Origin: an uncultured Nitrosospira sp.
GTDB lineage: Bacteria; Nitrospirota; Nitrospiria; Nitrospirales; Nitrospiraceae
DNA length: 64,000 nucleotides
Assembly: GCA_900696515.1 (NCBI GenBank)
Contig: CAADGK010000079.1
Span: 1 to 64,000, forward strand
Reading direction: 5' to 3'
Of the stretch, positions 16,427-24,159 are shown one piece after another. Position numbers and translations under genes: made by a program. Below the pieces are notes generated by a model. It searched no databases, was not told the origin of the DNA, and saw nothing but the letters and a program-made list of their open reading frames with translations. The first letter of the stretch is position 1, and each line of letters opens with the position of its first letter.

Positions 16427-17335
16427 CTATGTTGCATCCCAATATTGCGGGCCATGGAATGGAACAAAACTTTCACTGAATCGGTCAAACCTCCAGGTTG
16501 CTACAGTTACATGAGATTGTGTGAATATCCCGCGATATTCAATCCGAACCTGAAAGAACCGTTCTCTCTCACTGTTCGAGAGGCCTAGAGGATACTCCTC
16601 CCGCAACTCACGCCTCACTTGAGGAATAAGAATAGGATCTTTAGCCATCTCATGGGCATGGTCGATTCGTATGGGGGGATTGTCCGGCTCGGCACGCGTA
16701 CTTTCCTGAATGCCAACGTACAGGTGTTCGACAATAGCCGGTACTCCGCCATAGTTGATTATGGTGTAATTGACATAGCTATCGAGGATCGTCGATTCGT
16801 GATTAACTACGGCTATCACAAAAATGTATGGGCGTTGAACGGCGAGAAGTGCTTTAGTCGCTTCCGTAAAAGCATAGGCCGACATTTGAGCAGCCTCAGC
16901 GGACTGCCGGGCGATAGTCAGCGAGGATCGCATGTCCTCACCCTGCTTAATTGAAGAGTCACTCGTAGTCTTCCACAATCTGTAGGTATATAGAGCCAGA
17001 AAGCCAGTTATTCCAGCCAGAACCGCAGTTACTCCTACAAGAAGGGCTGTCCAAAAAAGGAGCCACCATTGGCTCGACGCGTCGCCATTGCCTTTCTCTC
17101 TGTCGTCGTTACGGTCACGCGCACTTTTTTCTATCGTGACTGGACCATTGAGGGTCACGGACAAAGGCGAATCAACGGTATTGCTGCTCTTGGATTTGGC
17201 CCTTTCCATGGATTGCGGGGAATGAGCATTTTGTTCATGACCGGCATTTGCTGGAAGTGGGGACGGTGGCTCTGAATAGGCAGGGCCAGCGCCCAAACAA
17301 AGAAGTACCAGGACTATACGCCACACCATCAGCAT
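16427..17335 (-). CDS. Exported or membrane protein of unknown function
   Basis: A 302-aa protein with a signal peptide (about 1-21, cleavage near AYS), a polar Ser/Asn/Lys-rich region, one strong transmembrane helix (about 93-118, WWLLFWTALLVGVTAVLAGITGFLAL) and a C-terminal soluble domain with an aromatic-rich core (RPYIFVIAVVNHE, WRFDRFSE). I do not recognise a family. ATG 17335 has a GGGGGA SD; ATG 17329 is an alternative start. Base composition here is more AT-rich than the flanking element genes. Surface or envelope cargo is likely. Confidence 0.6.
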   Translation of the reverse strand: MLMVWRIVLVLLCLGAGPAYSEPPSPLPANAGHEQNAHSPQSMERAKSKSSNTVDSPLSVTLNGPVTIEKSARDRNDDREKGNGDASSQWWLLFWTALLVGVTAVLAGITGFLALYTYRLWKTTSDSSIKQGEDMRSSLTIARQSAEAAQMSAYAFTEATKALLAVQRPYIFVIAVVNHESTILDSYVNYTIINYGGVPAIVEHLYVGIQESTRAEPDNPPIRIDHAHEMAKDPILIPQVRRELREEYPLGLSNSERERFFQVRIEYRGIFTQSHVTVATWRFDRFSESFVPFHGPQYWDAT

Positions 17336-17342
17336 TCCCCCA

Positions 17343-17813
17343 TCACATTTGTCCCCATGATGCCGCGCCTCCTGTCTTGCGCCAGGTATAGTACCACCTC
17401 TCCGCACTGCCATGAGCGCATCTCATCCGAGGATCAGGATGAGTACAAACCTTCCAGGCTGCCGCCGTCACCGTCAGCCCTTTCTTCACGACCAAGGTAT
17501 GCATGTATTGGAGGATTGCTGTACGGTCAAACCGGCGGACGGACCCAGGTCGCTTCTGGAACGTCCGACCCAGGAGCACCCGATCCCGTAGATCCAGGAT
17601 GACTTGGGGCAGGTGATACGCCTCCGGGAGCTGCCGGTCCCATCGTCGCAGAAGCGTGCCCAAGAGCGGGGCCATCCCCGCCAAGGTGTGCGAGTTCTCA
17701 CCGTAGCGGGTACGGATCGATTGAATACGCTTCCACTCGTAACTTGTGAGCAAATCCGCGTGGGAGAGGGGAGAGGACTTGTTGGTCTTGTTGACCTTGG
17801 ACTTGTCGGCCAT
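17343..17813 (-). CDS. Hypothetical basic protein at the attR end
   Basis: A 156-aa basic protein with a low-complexity N-terminus (Lys/Asn/Ser), a helical middle (LLTSYEWKRIQSIRTRYG, LGTLLRRWDRQLPEAYHLPQVILDLRDRVLLG) and a C-terminal stretch with VTAAAWKV, HPDPRMRC and WYYTWRK. I do not recognise a family. The frame continues upstream to 17900, and those extra codons include the 22-bp arm-type repeat, but ATG 17813 is the likelier start. Being the first gene inside attR, it may be an early or regulatory function. Confidence 0.5.
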   Translation of the reverse strand: MADKSKVNKTNKSSPLSHADLLTSYEWKRIQSIRTRYGENSHTLAGMAPLLGTLLRRWDRQLPEAYHLPQVILDLRDRVLLGRTFQKRPGSVRRFDRTAILQYMHTLVVKKGLTVTAAAWKVCTHPDPRMRCAHGSAERWYYTWRKTGGAASWGQM

Positions 17814-17823
17814 GGTGCCGCCC

Positions 17824-17845
17824 GTTTCCGGTTTCTTTCCGGTTT
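17824..17845. repeat. 22-bp repeat, candidate integrase arm-type site (copy 2)
   Basis: A perfect copy of 10829-10850 in the same orientation, 139 bp inside attR. A partial inverted copy (AAACCGG core) follows at about 17866-17874. The position fits an integrase arm-binding site. Confidence 0.6.
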
Positions 17846-17984
17846 GACAGGAAAACACGCCTGAAACCGGGAGGCGACACCATACCACAGCCGACCCCAC
17901 GAATTCCCGCCAACCGTTGCCCCGCTTTGGTCTGCCGTGGTATGGTGTGTCTTGCTATGGCTCAGGGTTTTTACCAAGAAGGTC

Positions 17985-18029
17985 TTCGTAAACCGCAGGT
18001 CGCCCGTTCAATCCGGGTCGCCGGCTCCA
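17985..18029. repeat. attR (45-bp direct repeat)
   Basis: A perfect copy of the tRNA-Thr 3' end (10712-10756), left at the distal end of the element. It lacks the 5' half of the tRNA and is not a functional tRNA gene. Confidence 0.95.
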
Positions 18030-18631
18030 TATGCGTACAGACACATCCATAATCCAAGCAGCTGGATCTATAGATACAGGTATCGTTCCGTTGAACGGGC
18101 GAAGTGGGGGGCTCAAGGGGGGATCGTAGAAGGGGGCTGGTCCTCCTGATAGGAATCAGTGAGGCATTCTTCAAAACCGAGCCAATGACTGATTACCCGT
18201 TCTGCCTGATCGACCAGCCACTCTATTCAAAATAGACGACTAGCAGAAGACCAACGAGAACTACCATTCTCCTTCCCACGCGACCTTCAACCGTTTTCTC
18301 ACGAGAGGCGATGCATCAGGTAGCCAGGACGCCAGGCCTTTGAATAGACCCGCAATGACACCCACGGTCCCCACCGCTACATGATGAAGGTCAATCCTGG
18401 TTGCGCCAGGATGACTTGAGAAATAAGGGGTCGGATACAGATTGCGAGAGAAGCTCTCCAAGTGGAGTGCCGTGCGTTGCTCCGACCGCACGCGCTTCAT
18501 AGAAGGATGTGGATTAATGCCTACGGATAAAGAACTCCGGTGGAGGAGATCTCGCTAATCAAGATAGGCATGTCCGTTCCCAATCTGCCTGTTCGATCAA
18601 ACCCACCAAGTATGCGAATCGTACTACTCGG
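18030..18631. other. Gene-poor stretch after attR
   Basis: No convincing gene. A 79-codon frame on the minus strand (18261-18500) lacks a Shine-Dalgarno and has no recognisable features. I see no repeats or strong hairpins here. Confidence 0.5.
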
Positions 18632-18715
18632 CTATCTCCCCTTGAGATACACCATCACTGCGCCGATTCCAAGTGCCACGATGACGAATGCAAAAGTCAG
18701 TGTATTGACGTCCAT
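18632..18715 (-). CDS. 27-aa single-pass membrane micropeptide
   Basis: ATG 18715 is preceded by AAAAGGAGT at ideal distance. The frame encodes 27 residues: a short polar start (MDVNT), about 18 consecutive hydrophobic residues (LTFAFVIVALGIGAVMVYL) and a basic end (KGR) before TAG 18632-18634. Topology and size match small bacterial membrane peptides such as KdpF or cytochrome-oxidase accessory subunits. No kdp or oxidase genes are adjacent, so the partner is unknown. Confidence 0.65.
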   Translation of the reverse strand: MDVNTLTFAFVIVALGIGAVMVYLKGR

Positions 18716-19199
18716 GGGTACTCCTTTTGTTGTGTGCGACGGTGATTCTCGTTGGCTGTTCGGATTGCGAGGGCACAGAAACACTGACTACAGGCATGTA
18801 TGCCGCATTACCTTCATAACTCAGCAAGGGATGCGGCACCTTTCCAGGAAAGCCTCCGACGTCCACAAGAACGGCTGCGACACGGAGGCACTCGGTATCA
18901 GGCTGACTACGGACTGATCAGTGTAACCGCGCAGGAGCCAGAGAGGGAGGGAAGAGCGCGAGGATCAGAAGTAACGCATCGCCACTCTACCACATCGAAC
19001 AAGAGATAGCGAATCATGGGAGGCGCGGCGGTTGGATGCCGCGCAACGAGCTTCGCATGAGGCCAGGGTGAAATAAAATGGTTTACCACCAGGACAACGA
19101 ACGGGGTCACTGAGCCTGAGGTGTCCTTTTAGGTTGAAATACTGTTATTGGCTTCAGGTGAAATCAATTGTGGGGGGCAATAGGAATTCCACGGCAGAC
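18716..19199. other. Intergenic stretch upstream of the membrane micropeptide
   Basis: This holds the 5' region of the micropeptide gene, and probably its promoter. Short open frames on both strands have no ribosome site or family resemblance, and I assign no gene. Confidence 0.4.
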
Positions 19200-19229
19200 G
19201 AGGAGGCGCTTCAGGTAAGGCGCCTCCTC
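19200..19229 (-). terminator. Stem-loop downstream of the RNA-binding protein gene
   Basis: GAGGAGGCGC (19200-19209) pairs perfectly with GCGCCTCCTC (19220-19229) across a 10-nt loop, 27 bp past the stop of the RRM gene. There is no clear U-run, so it may end transcription weakly or protect the 3' end. Confidence 0.6.
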
Positions 19230-19256
19230 GGTGACTGATCTCGAACGGGCGACGTA

Positions 19257-19562
19257 TCAGAAACGGCTGCGTTTCGGACCACTGCCAAAACGACCGCCGC
19301 CGCCAGACCGAGGTTCCATCGGTTTGGCTTCATTGACGGTGAGGGATCGGCCATCCATTTGTGACCCGTTCAAGGCGGTGATGGCGGCCTGAGCTTCCTC
19401 GGAGGTCGACATTTCCACAAAGCCAAAGCCTCGGGATTGGCCGGTGAACTTGTCTGCGACGATGCGGGCCGATTCCACGGTTCCGTGCTCGGCAAACAGG
19501 CTGGTCAGTTGTGATTCGGTGGCTGCGTAGGGCAATCCGCCGACATACAGTTTTGAAGCCAT
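19257..19562 (-). CDS. RRM-type RNA-binding protein
   Basis: A 101-aa single RNA-recognition-motif protein. RNP2 is KLYVGGLP (residues 3-10) and RNP1 is RGFGFVEM (about 43-50); the C-terminus is Gly/Arg-rich (RSGGGGRFGSGPKRSRF). Such proteins in cyanobacteria and many environmental bacteria bind RNA and are often cold-induced. ATG 19562 with SD AAGGAGAT is the clear start; an upstream extension in frame is unlikely. The gene is monocistronic, with a hairpin downstream. Confidence 0.92.
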   Translation of the reverse strand: MASKLYVGGLPYAATESQLTSLFAEHGTVESARIVADKFTGQSRGFGFVEMSTSEEAQAAITALNGSQMDGRSLTVNEAKPMEPRSGGGGRFGSGPKRSRF

Positions 19563-20085
19563 GAGCGTATCTCCTTCACGATATGACATTGAGTGAGACG
19601 CGAGAAATAGTATGTGAGGGGAAGGAGAGGGCCGAAGACGCAACCAGGGAGGCGGCTTGGGTCAGGCTTCCGATCAGGTTTCTCGGTAACAACAACATCG
19701 GTGGTGGGCCATTGTCATCTTGTTTCATGCGAGGCCCTGCGCGATGAAGTGGCGGCATCCTAACAGGTGCGGGGGGGAAATAGCTATCAGGCTGTTGCCA
19801 GAAGCCGCCAGCGGCGTTTGCCGCCTTACCGAAGAGGCTTCACCGGGTCGGTTGCGTTACGCACCTCACAACGTCGGCGAAGAGGGCTCAGAGTCGCACC
19901 GTACAGAGCTGGGCACGGTTCACCTCTTCGTTCGCGTCGGCCTTGCAGGATGGTTTTTCTGAGCCACCTGCAGGATATCCGGATCCGGCCTCCCGGTCTC
20001 TGCCCTGATCTCGCTCGAAGGCGGCGGAGAGTTTCTCAACATACTGTTGTCCGCTGTCTCACGTGAACGGATTCCGTTCCCGTCA
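19563..20085. other. Intergenic stretch upstream of the RRM gene
   Basis: About 520 bp with no convincing gene on either strand. It should contain the RRM gene's promoter and 5' leader, which for cold-shock-type RRM genes is often long. I see no strong consensus promoter or large hairpin. Confidence 0.4.
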
Positions 20086-20394
20086 TCATCTGATGGATGA
20101 CTGGTTGCCTGACGATTGCGGTCCGTGCCAGATCAGGTACGGCGGTTTCTTCATCGCTTGTCCTGCGTTGGGGTAGAGGCGCAGGGTATAGCTGTACGCC
20201 TGTTCTTGGGCGGTCAAGCATGTGGATGCAGAGACGAAATGACTCGCGATGTTGCGGAAGTCCGTGCGATCATCGGTCTCGACGACTGTATAGACCGAGC
20301 AGGAAAAGTCGCCGTCCTTCGAGCATTCCGTGCTGATCGCCAGATAGGATCCATCCGAAAACGTCATGAGTGGTTCTAGATTCATGCGGCTCAT
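20086..20394 (-). CDS. Hypothetical protein
   Basis: A 102-aa soluble protein with four Cys, a beta-like N-terminal half (PLMTFSDGSYLAISTEC, FSCSVYTVVETDD) and a Pro/Gly-rich end. SD AAGGAG six bases before ATG 20394 supports it as a real gene. I do not recognise a family. It lies in a run of small minus-strand genes (21484-20086) that look like lineage-specific accessory proteins. Confidence 0.62.
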   Translation of the reverse strand: MSRMNLEPLMTFSDGSYLAISTECSKDGDFSCSVYTVVETDDRTDFRNIASHFVSASTCLTAQEQAYSYTLRLYPNAGQAMKKPPYLIWHGPQSSGNQSSIR

Positions 20395-20560
20395 TACGAC
20401 TCCTTTTGTCTCAACCGATTGTGCGCGCAGGAAAATTCGTGGCGAGAAGCGCGATGGGATGGCCGATGGCTGTCAAACCGACCGTTCCTTAGGAGAGTCT
20501 GTGAAGGTACTGCGCCGTCCCTGGTCCTCCTAAGCCGAGAAGCGGAGAGAGTCCATGTGG

Positions 20561-20749
20561 TCAATAGAGTGGCGCTTGCGGCCCCCAGTGTAGCCCAGCG
20601 AGATCCGGGTCTTCGCCTTCCTGGGCCGGGCGATCCGGCTTGTTCGCTTTGCGCTCCACGCGGCGGGCTTCTTTGTCACGCTGTTTCTGCTGACGTGATT
20701 TTTCGCGATCTCTCTTTGCGGCTGTGGTTTTCCCTGGTCCTCCGATGAT
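20561..20749 (-). CDS. Small basic protein with apparent ATC start
   Basis: A frame of about 62 codons ends at TGA 20561-20563. It is Lys/Arg/Gln-rich in the middle (TAAKRDREKSRQQKQRDKEA, RRVERK) and ends EGEDPDLAGLHWGP, a pattern seen in small, widely distributed basic proteins. AAGGAGG lies just upstream, but the only start at the right distance is ATC (20749 or 20746). No in-frame ATG, GTG or TTG is available before the neighbouring gene. Either a rare non-AUG start is used or a sequence error hides the true one. Confidence 0.5.
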   Translation of the reverse strand: MIGGPGKTTAAKRDREKSRQQKQRDKEARRVERKANKPDRPAQEGEDPDLAGLHWGPQAPLY

Positions 20750-20784
20750 GCCCTCCTTTCGGACGCGATGCGCCGATGCTTGGT

Positions 20785-21054
20785 CTACGACGAAGTCGGA
20801 TTGCGTTTGCGGCCGGACAGAGATCGCTTGGCGCTTGCGCCTTGGCGTCCAGCCTGCTGTTGAGAACGGGACACCGTATCGGGACTCAACCCCTGACTGG
20901 CGGCTGATGTAATTTGACGACGCAGGTCTTCAATCGACGGTGCCGAAGACAATCCTGCCGGATCTTGCAGCCCCAGCTTCTCCCAGCGCACCTTGGTTCG
21001 AAGAACGACTCGTTTCCGTTTATTCGGGGATTTCGTTCCCCATGATGTTTTCAT
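20785..21054 (-). CDS. Hypothetical basic protein
   Basis: An 89-aa, strongly basic and Ser/Gln-rich protein (MKTSWGTKSPNKRKRVVLRT at the start, AKRSLSGRKRNPTSS at the end). GGAG lies six bases before ATG 21054. The middle segment has the form of a short amphipathic helix (SIEDLRRQITSAASQ). No family recognised. It lies between two other small minus-strand genes and may be co-transcribed with them. Confidence 0.55.
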   Translation of the reverse strand: MKTSWGTKSPNKRKRVVLRTKVRWEKLGLQDPAGLSSAPSIEDLRRQITSAASQGLSPDTVSRSQQQAGRQGASAKRSLSGRKRNPTSS

Positions 21055-21112
21055 GGCATCTCCATTTCAAACGGTCGTGCGCGAATCGTTGGCTCGATAT
21101 CGGTTTGAGCCA

Positions 21113-21484
21113 TCACCGGGCCTTCGCACGGGACACGGGCGCCTTGTCAGTCATGGCCACAAACCGATCTTCCGGTAGGACTGCTCGGAGCCGGTCGGTA
21201 AGAGAACGACGATACAGTTCAGATTCACGACCGATCAGGACTAACTGGTTGGCGTCGGTCAGAATATTCAGATGTTGTTCCGGAACCAGCAACCTCGTCC
21301 CTTCTTCGACCTTGACCCGATACTGCGTTTTTCCGTCGGGGTTCCGTTCTGATCCGGAGACGATCTCCGTGAGGCCGTCGATGATTCCTTCGTAGGCTTC
21401 GGATCGATGGCGCACCCTTGTGCCGTTTGGAATGCGGACCCAATGCTCTGCAGGTGCTGGTCGGATATTACTTGCTGTGGTCAT
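21113..21484 (-). CDS. Hypothetical protein
   Basis: A 123-aa protein from ATG 21484 (GAGAGG upstream). The middle has an SH3-like beta pattern: WVRIPNGTRVRHRSEAYEGIIDGLTEIV, then KTQYRVKVEEGTRLLVPEQHLNIL. It resembles small SH3-barrel domains that bind nucleic acid or protein, but this is by appearance only. The C-terminus is basic. An in-frame upstream extension exists to 21604 but lacks a good start. Confidence 0.6.
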   Translation of the reverse strand: MTTASNIRPAPAEHWVRIPNGTRVRHRSEAYEGIIDGLTEIVSGSERNPDGKTQYRVKVEEGTRLLVPEQHLNILTDANQLVLIGRESELYRRSLTDRLRAVLPEDRFVAMTDKAPVSRAKAR

Positions 21485-21943
21485 AAGACGTCCTCTCCGA
21501 GTGTGGGAAGCCAGTGCGGGTTGAAACGCTGACACCGAACACTGTGTCCTTGGCGATGTACATATCGTTACAATTCTGTCCCGCGCAGCCAGTGGTATCC
21601 TCACACGGACCGCGATGGCTCACAAGAAAATCTTGCCCGGGAAATTCACCGCCGACGATCGCGCAGGCACAGTTGTCGGGAGGGATGGCGCGAGGAGCAA
21701 AATTCGTATCAATGAGTGTAGCATACGACGGCCGGAATTGCGAATGTGCAGCGATGTCAGTGATGAGCGTGATTCAATGGAGGCACGCTGTCAGCCTCAG
21801 CCTATCGGTAGTGTTAGGAATGCTTCAGGATACGGCTTGGATGGACAAGCACAGGGAAAAGGATCTTTCCGACGTGGGTGAAGAACCTTATTCACTCACA
21901 TTCTGAGAAATGCATCGTCCGTGCTCTCTCTCGGGGGATGGAA
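21485..21943. other. Intergenic stretch
   Basis: About 460 bp between two minus-strand genes. The plus-strand frames here (for example 21615-21881) lack ribosome sites and are compositionally odd. I see no gene or strong structure. Confidence 0.4.
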
Positions 21944-22777
21944 CTACGGTGCACATCGATCAGGTGACGACGGACCTGTCGGAGACGGCGGTCGCTGAGC
22001 ATGAAGAAAGGTGATGACGGCTTCAACTCGTCCGGCGACCGATAGCTTCTGGTAGATGTGATGTAGGTGTGTCTTCACGGTGTCGACAGAGACGCACAAG
22101 CGATCGGCAATTTCCTTATTGCTTCGACCGTCAGCCGCACAGGTCAGTATCTCACGTTCACGGTCGCTCAGGGTGGACAGCCGTATGGCCTCGCTTTCAT
22201 GGGGCTGATCTAACGAGTCGGGGCCATGATGCAGAAGGCGCTCCGGCATGATCGATGACAGGACCGGTTGTCCATGTGCGGCTGATCTGAGCATACGCAG
22301 GAAGTCCGTCCAATCGGTGTCTTTGAGGATGCATCCAACGGCACCGGCTCTCATCGCGGCCACGATTCTCGCGTCTTCATCGTATCGGGCTAAGAGGACG
22401 ACTCGTGTCTTGGGGTGGTGCTTGTGAAGGAAGTGTGTGACTAAGGCAGGATCAAGTTCCGGCATATCCACGTCGAGCAACACAATGTCGGGATGCTGTT
22501 CCATCGCGAGACGACAGATCCGGTGTGGATCTGACGCTTCAACAACAGCAGCGACATCATGTTCTCGCTCCAGCAGAAGGTGCAGGCTTTGCCTGAACAG
22601 GCGCTGTGTCTCGGCGAGCAGCACCCGAAAGGAGCCGGACGGTACTCCATGATCGGAACGATCACTTGCAGTTCTCGTACGACGGTTCACGTAGAATCTT
22701 TCTCCCGTTATGGTGGACCATACGTGCGCAAAGGTGGAACGAGCGGTATCGGGCATACCAGTACAACCTGACCCCAA
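21944..22777 (-). CDS. LuxR/NarL-family response regulator
   Basis: A receiver domain (about residues 50-165) is followed by a LuxR-type HTH (about 205-262: LSDREREILTCAADGRSNKEIADRLCVSVDTVKTHLHHIYQKL). The phosphoacceptor Asp lies in VLLDVDMPELDP, and the conserved Lys in GCILKD. Two receiver positions are atypical: the acidic pair reads AE, and the Ser/Thr position reads Ala (VVLLARYDED). The start is unclear. GTG 22690 or the upstream ATG region give 248-278 aa; the receiver begins at SFRVLLAE either way. No histidine kinase is adjacent, so it is an orphan regulator. Confidence 0.88.
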   Translation of the reverse strand: MGSGCTGMPDTARSTFAHVWSTITGERFYVNRRTRTASDRSDHGVPSGSFRVLLAETQRLFRQSLHLLLEREHDVAAVVEASDPHRICRLAMEQHPDIVLLDVDMPELDPALVTHFLHKHHPKTRVVLLARYDEDARIVAAMRAGAVGCILKDTDWTDFLRMLRSAAHGQPVLSSIMPERLLHHGPDSLDQPHESEAIRLSTLSDREREILTCAADGRSNKEIADRLCVSVDTVKTHLHHIYQKLSVAGRVEAVITFLHAQRPPSPTGPSSPDRCAP

Positions 22778-23034
22778 GGTGACAATATATTGAGAAGATG
22801 GAGGAGAGGGACAAGCAGGGGAGATCGGCCGCTATGAGGTTTATGCAAGCGGCCTGCTGTTCTCAAGATACCCATGAAGACCACCTCCTATTTGCCGAGG
22901 CGGCATCAGATTACACTCTACGCTCGGGATTGAATCATGGTCAAGGCTTGGGCATGGCGTACGATGGACTGGAATGTGTGATTGCTGCATGAAATTGGGA
23001 AAAGGTTGGCCGAATCAGCTGAGCTCGGTAGCAT

Positions 23035-23529
23035 ATGACTGTCATGAGGCTCACGTCCGTCATCGCGGGGATCTTGTTGGCCGTACCTGTCCAGGCTATG
23101 GCTGGGGCAGAGGTTGTTGCACGGGTGTTGACCGTGCATGAAGGAGACCGTGTGACGATTCACTATCAAGAGAGAAATGAGATGGTGACCCTTCGAGATG
23201 TGGACTGTCCCGAATTGAAACAACCCTATGGGAAACAAGCAAAACATGCGACGGCGGCCTACCTCGCCAATCGCGATGTCGTAGTGCGAGCAATGAAGAA
23301 GGATCAGCGGGGCCGCATGACGGCCGACATCTTGCTGATAGATGGGCGAAATATCGCCCATGAATTGGTGAAAGAGGGGCTTGCCTGGGTCCGCCCAGGT
23401 GAAGTCCATGATCCTGCCCTCAAAGACATGGAAGAACTCGCGCGAGCCTCTAAGCATGGCCTGTGGTCTGAACCGGATCCTGTCCCACCCTGGAAGTGGA
23501 CATCCACGAAGCCAACCCATCGCAATTAG
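23035..23529 (+). CDS. Secreted thermonuclease (SNase-like)
   Basis: A 164-aa protein with a signal peptide (1 to about 23, VQAMAGAE) and a staphylococcal-nuclease OB-fold. Diagnostic segments are VTLRDVDCPELKQPYGKQA (corresponding to the Arg35/Asp40 region) and DQRGRMTADILL (the Arg87 region), then NIAHELVKEGLAWV. It should cleave nucleic acids in the periplasm or outside. It is divergent from the LuxR regulator, separated by about 260 bp. A large noncoding repeat follows its stop codon. Confidence 0.88.
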   Translation: MTVMRLTSVIAGILLAVPVQAMAGAEVVARVLTVHEGDRVTIHYQERNEMVTLRDVDCPELKQPYGKQAKHATAAYLANRDVVVRAMKKDQRGRMTADILLIDGRNIAHELVKEGLAWVRPGEVHDPALKDMEELARASKHGLWSEPDPVPPWKWTSTKPTHRN

Positions 23530-23575
23530 CGACTCGAAGCCACACTCCAGAGAAACGGTTAAGGGAGAGTAGAGG

Positions 23576-23915
23576 TACTCCCCATCTTCTGTGGATAACC
23601 ATGTGGGAAAGCTCCGCTTGCATGGCAAGATGCAAGGTATGACGCGAGAATTTATCAAAGTGCCTACTAAATAGGCATATGCTCTTTCATATATAGACCA
23701 CAAGATATAGCGGTCAAGTAACACGTTTATGATTTTATTGCATATTCCTAGGAAATATAGATGATGTTATCCACCAGCTCATCGTGAGGCTCATGTTATT
23801 CCCAGTCTGCTGACTGGCTATCCACAGGTTGCAAAGTGTTCTGGGGATGACGTTCTCTGCAGCAGGAGCGTGGATTCGTTTCTGTCAAGAGATTATCCTC
23901 GGAAAGACGGCTCTA
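23576..23915. repeat. ~340-bp noncoding repeat with DnaA-box-like 9-mers (copy 1)
   Basis: Block-wise similar to 33941-34282. It carries TGTGGATAA (23590-23598, a perfect DnaA box on the minus strand), the palindrome TGCCTA-N5-TAGGCA (23661-23677), TTATCCACC (23767-23775) and CTATCCACA (23818-23826), and ends near GAAAGACGGCTCTA. No open frame of note is present. The centre is AT-rich. The surrounding gap, 23530-24159, holds nothing else I can identify. Confidence 0.8.
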
Positions 23916-24159
23916 TCGGATTGGGGAAATTGTCTTTGGACTGGGCCTCCTGTCCATGTCCTACTGGCTGAAATCAGAGCAGGTTGGATACATTGCGATA
24001 CGACGAGGAGGGGGAAGTCTCAGCGGTTTCCTATCTTTTTAGAGATAGCTCATGCCATCATATTGGACGAGTCGATACAACCCACCCGTTTCTCATTGCC
24101 GAATCAGGCCGGCGTTTCGGCTCGATTCTTTGCCAGGAATGACGTAAGGTACTGAGGCG

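Larger units (their letters stand above)
10712..18029. mobile_element. Integrative element in tRNA-Thr (7.3 kb)
   Basis: The element is bounded by two perfect 45-bp direct repeats (10712-10756 and 17985-18029) derived from the 3' part of tRNA-Thr. The tyrosine integrase lies directly beside the tRNA. All recognised genes are on the minus strand: integrase, PEGA lipoprotein, two zinc-ribbon proteins, a terminase-small-subunit-like HTH protein, an AlpA/excisionase-like HTH protein and several unknowns. No replication, conjugation or capsid genes are recognisable, so it resembles a small mobilisable island or phage satellite. Insertion leaves the tRNA intact. Confidence 0.93.

Noticed and set aside
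18261-18500. A possible 79-aa protein
   Set aside because: No ribosome site, no family features, and it sits in a gene-poor stretch after attR.
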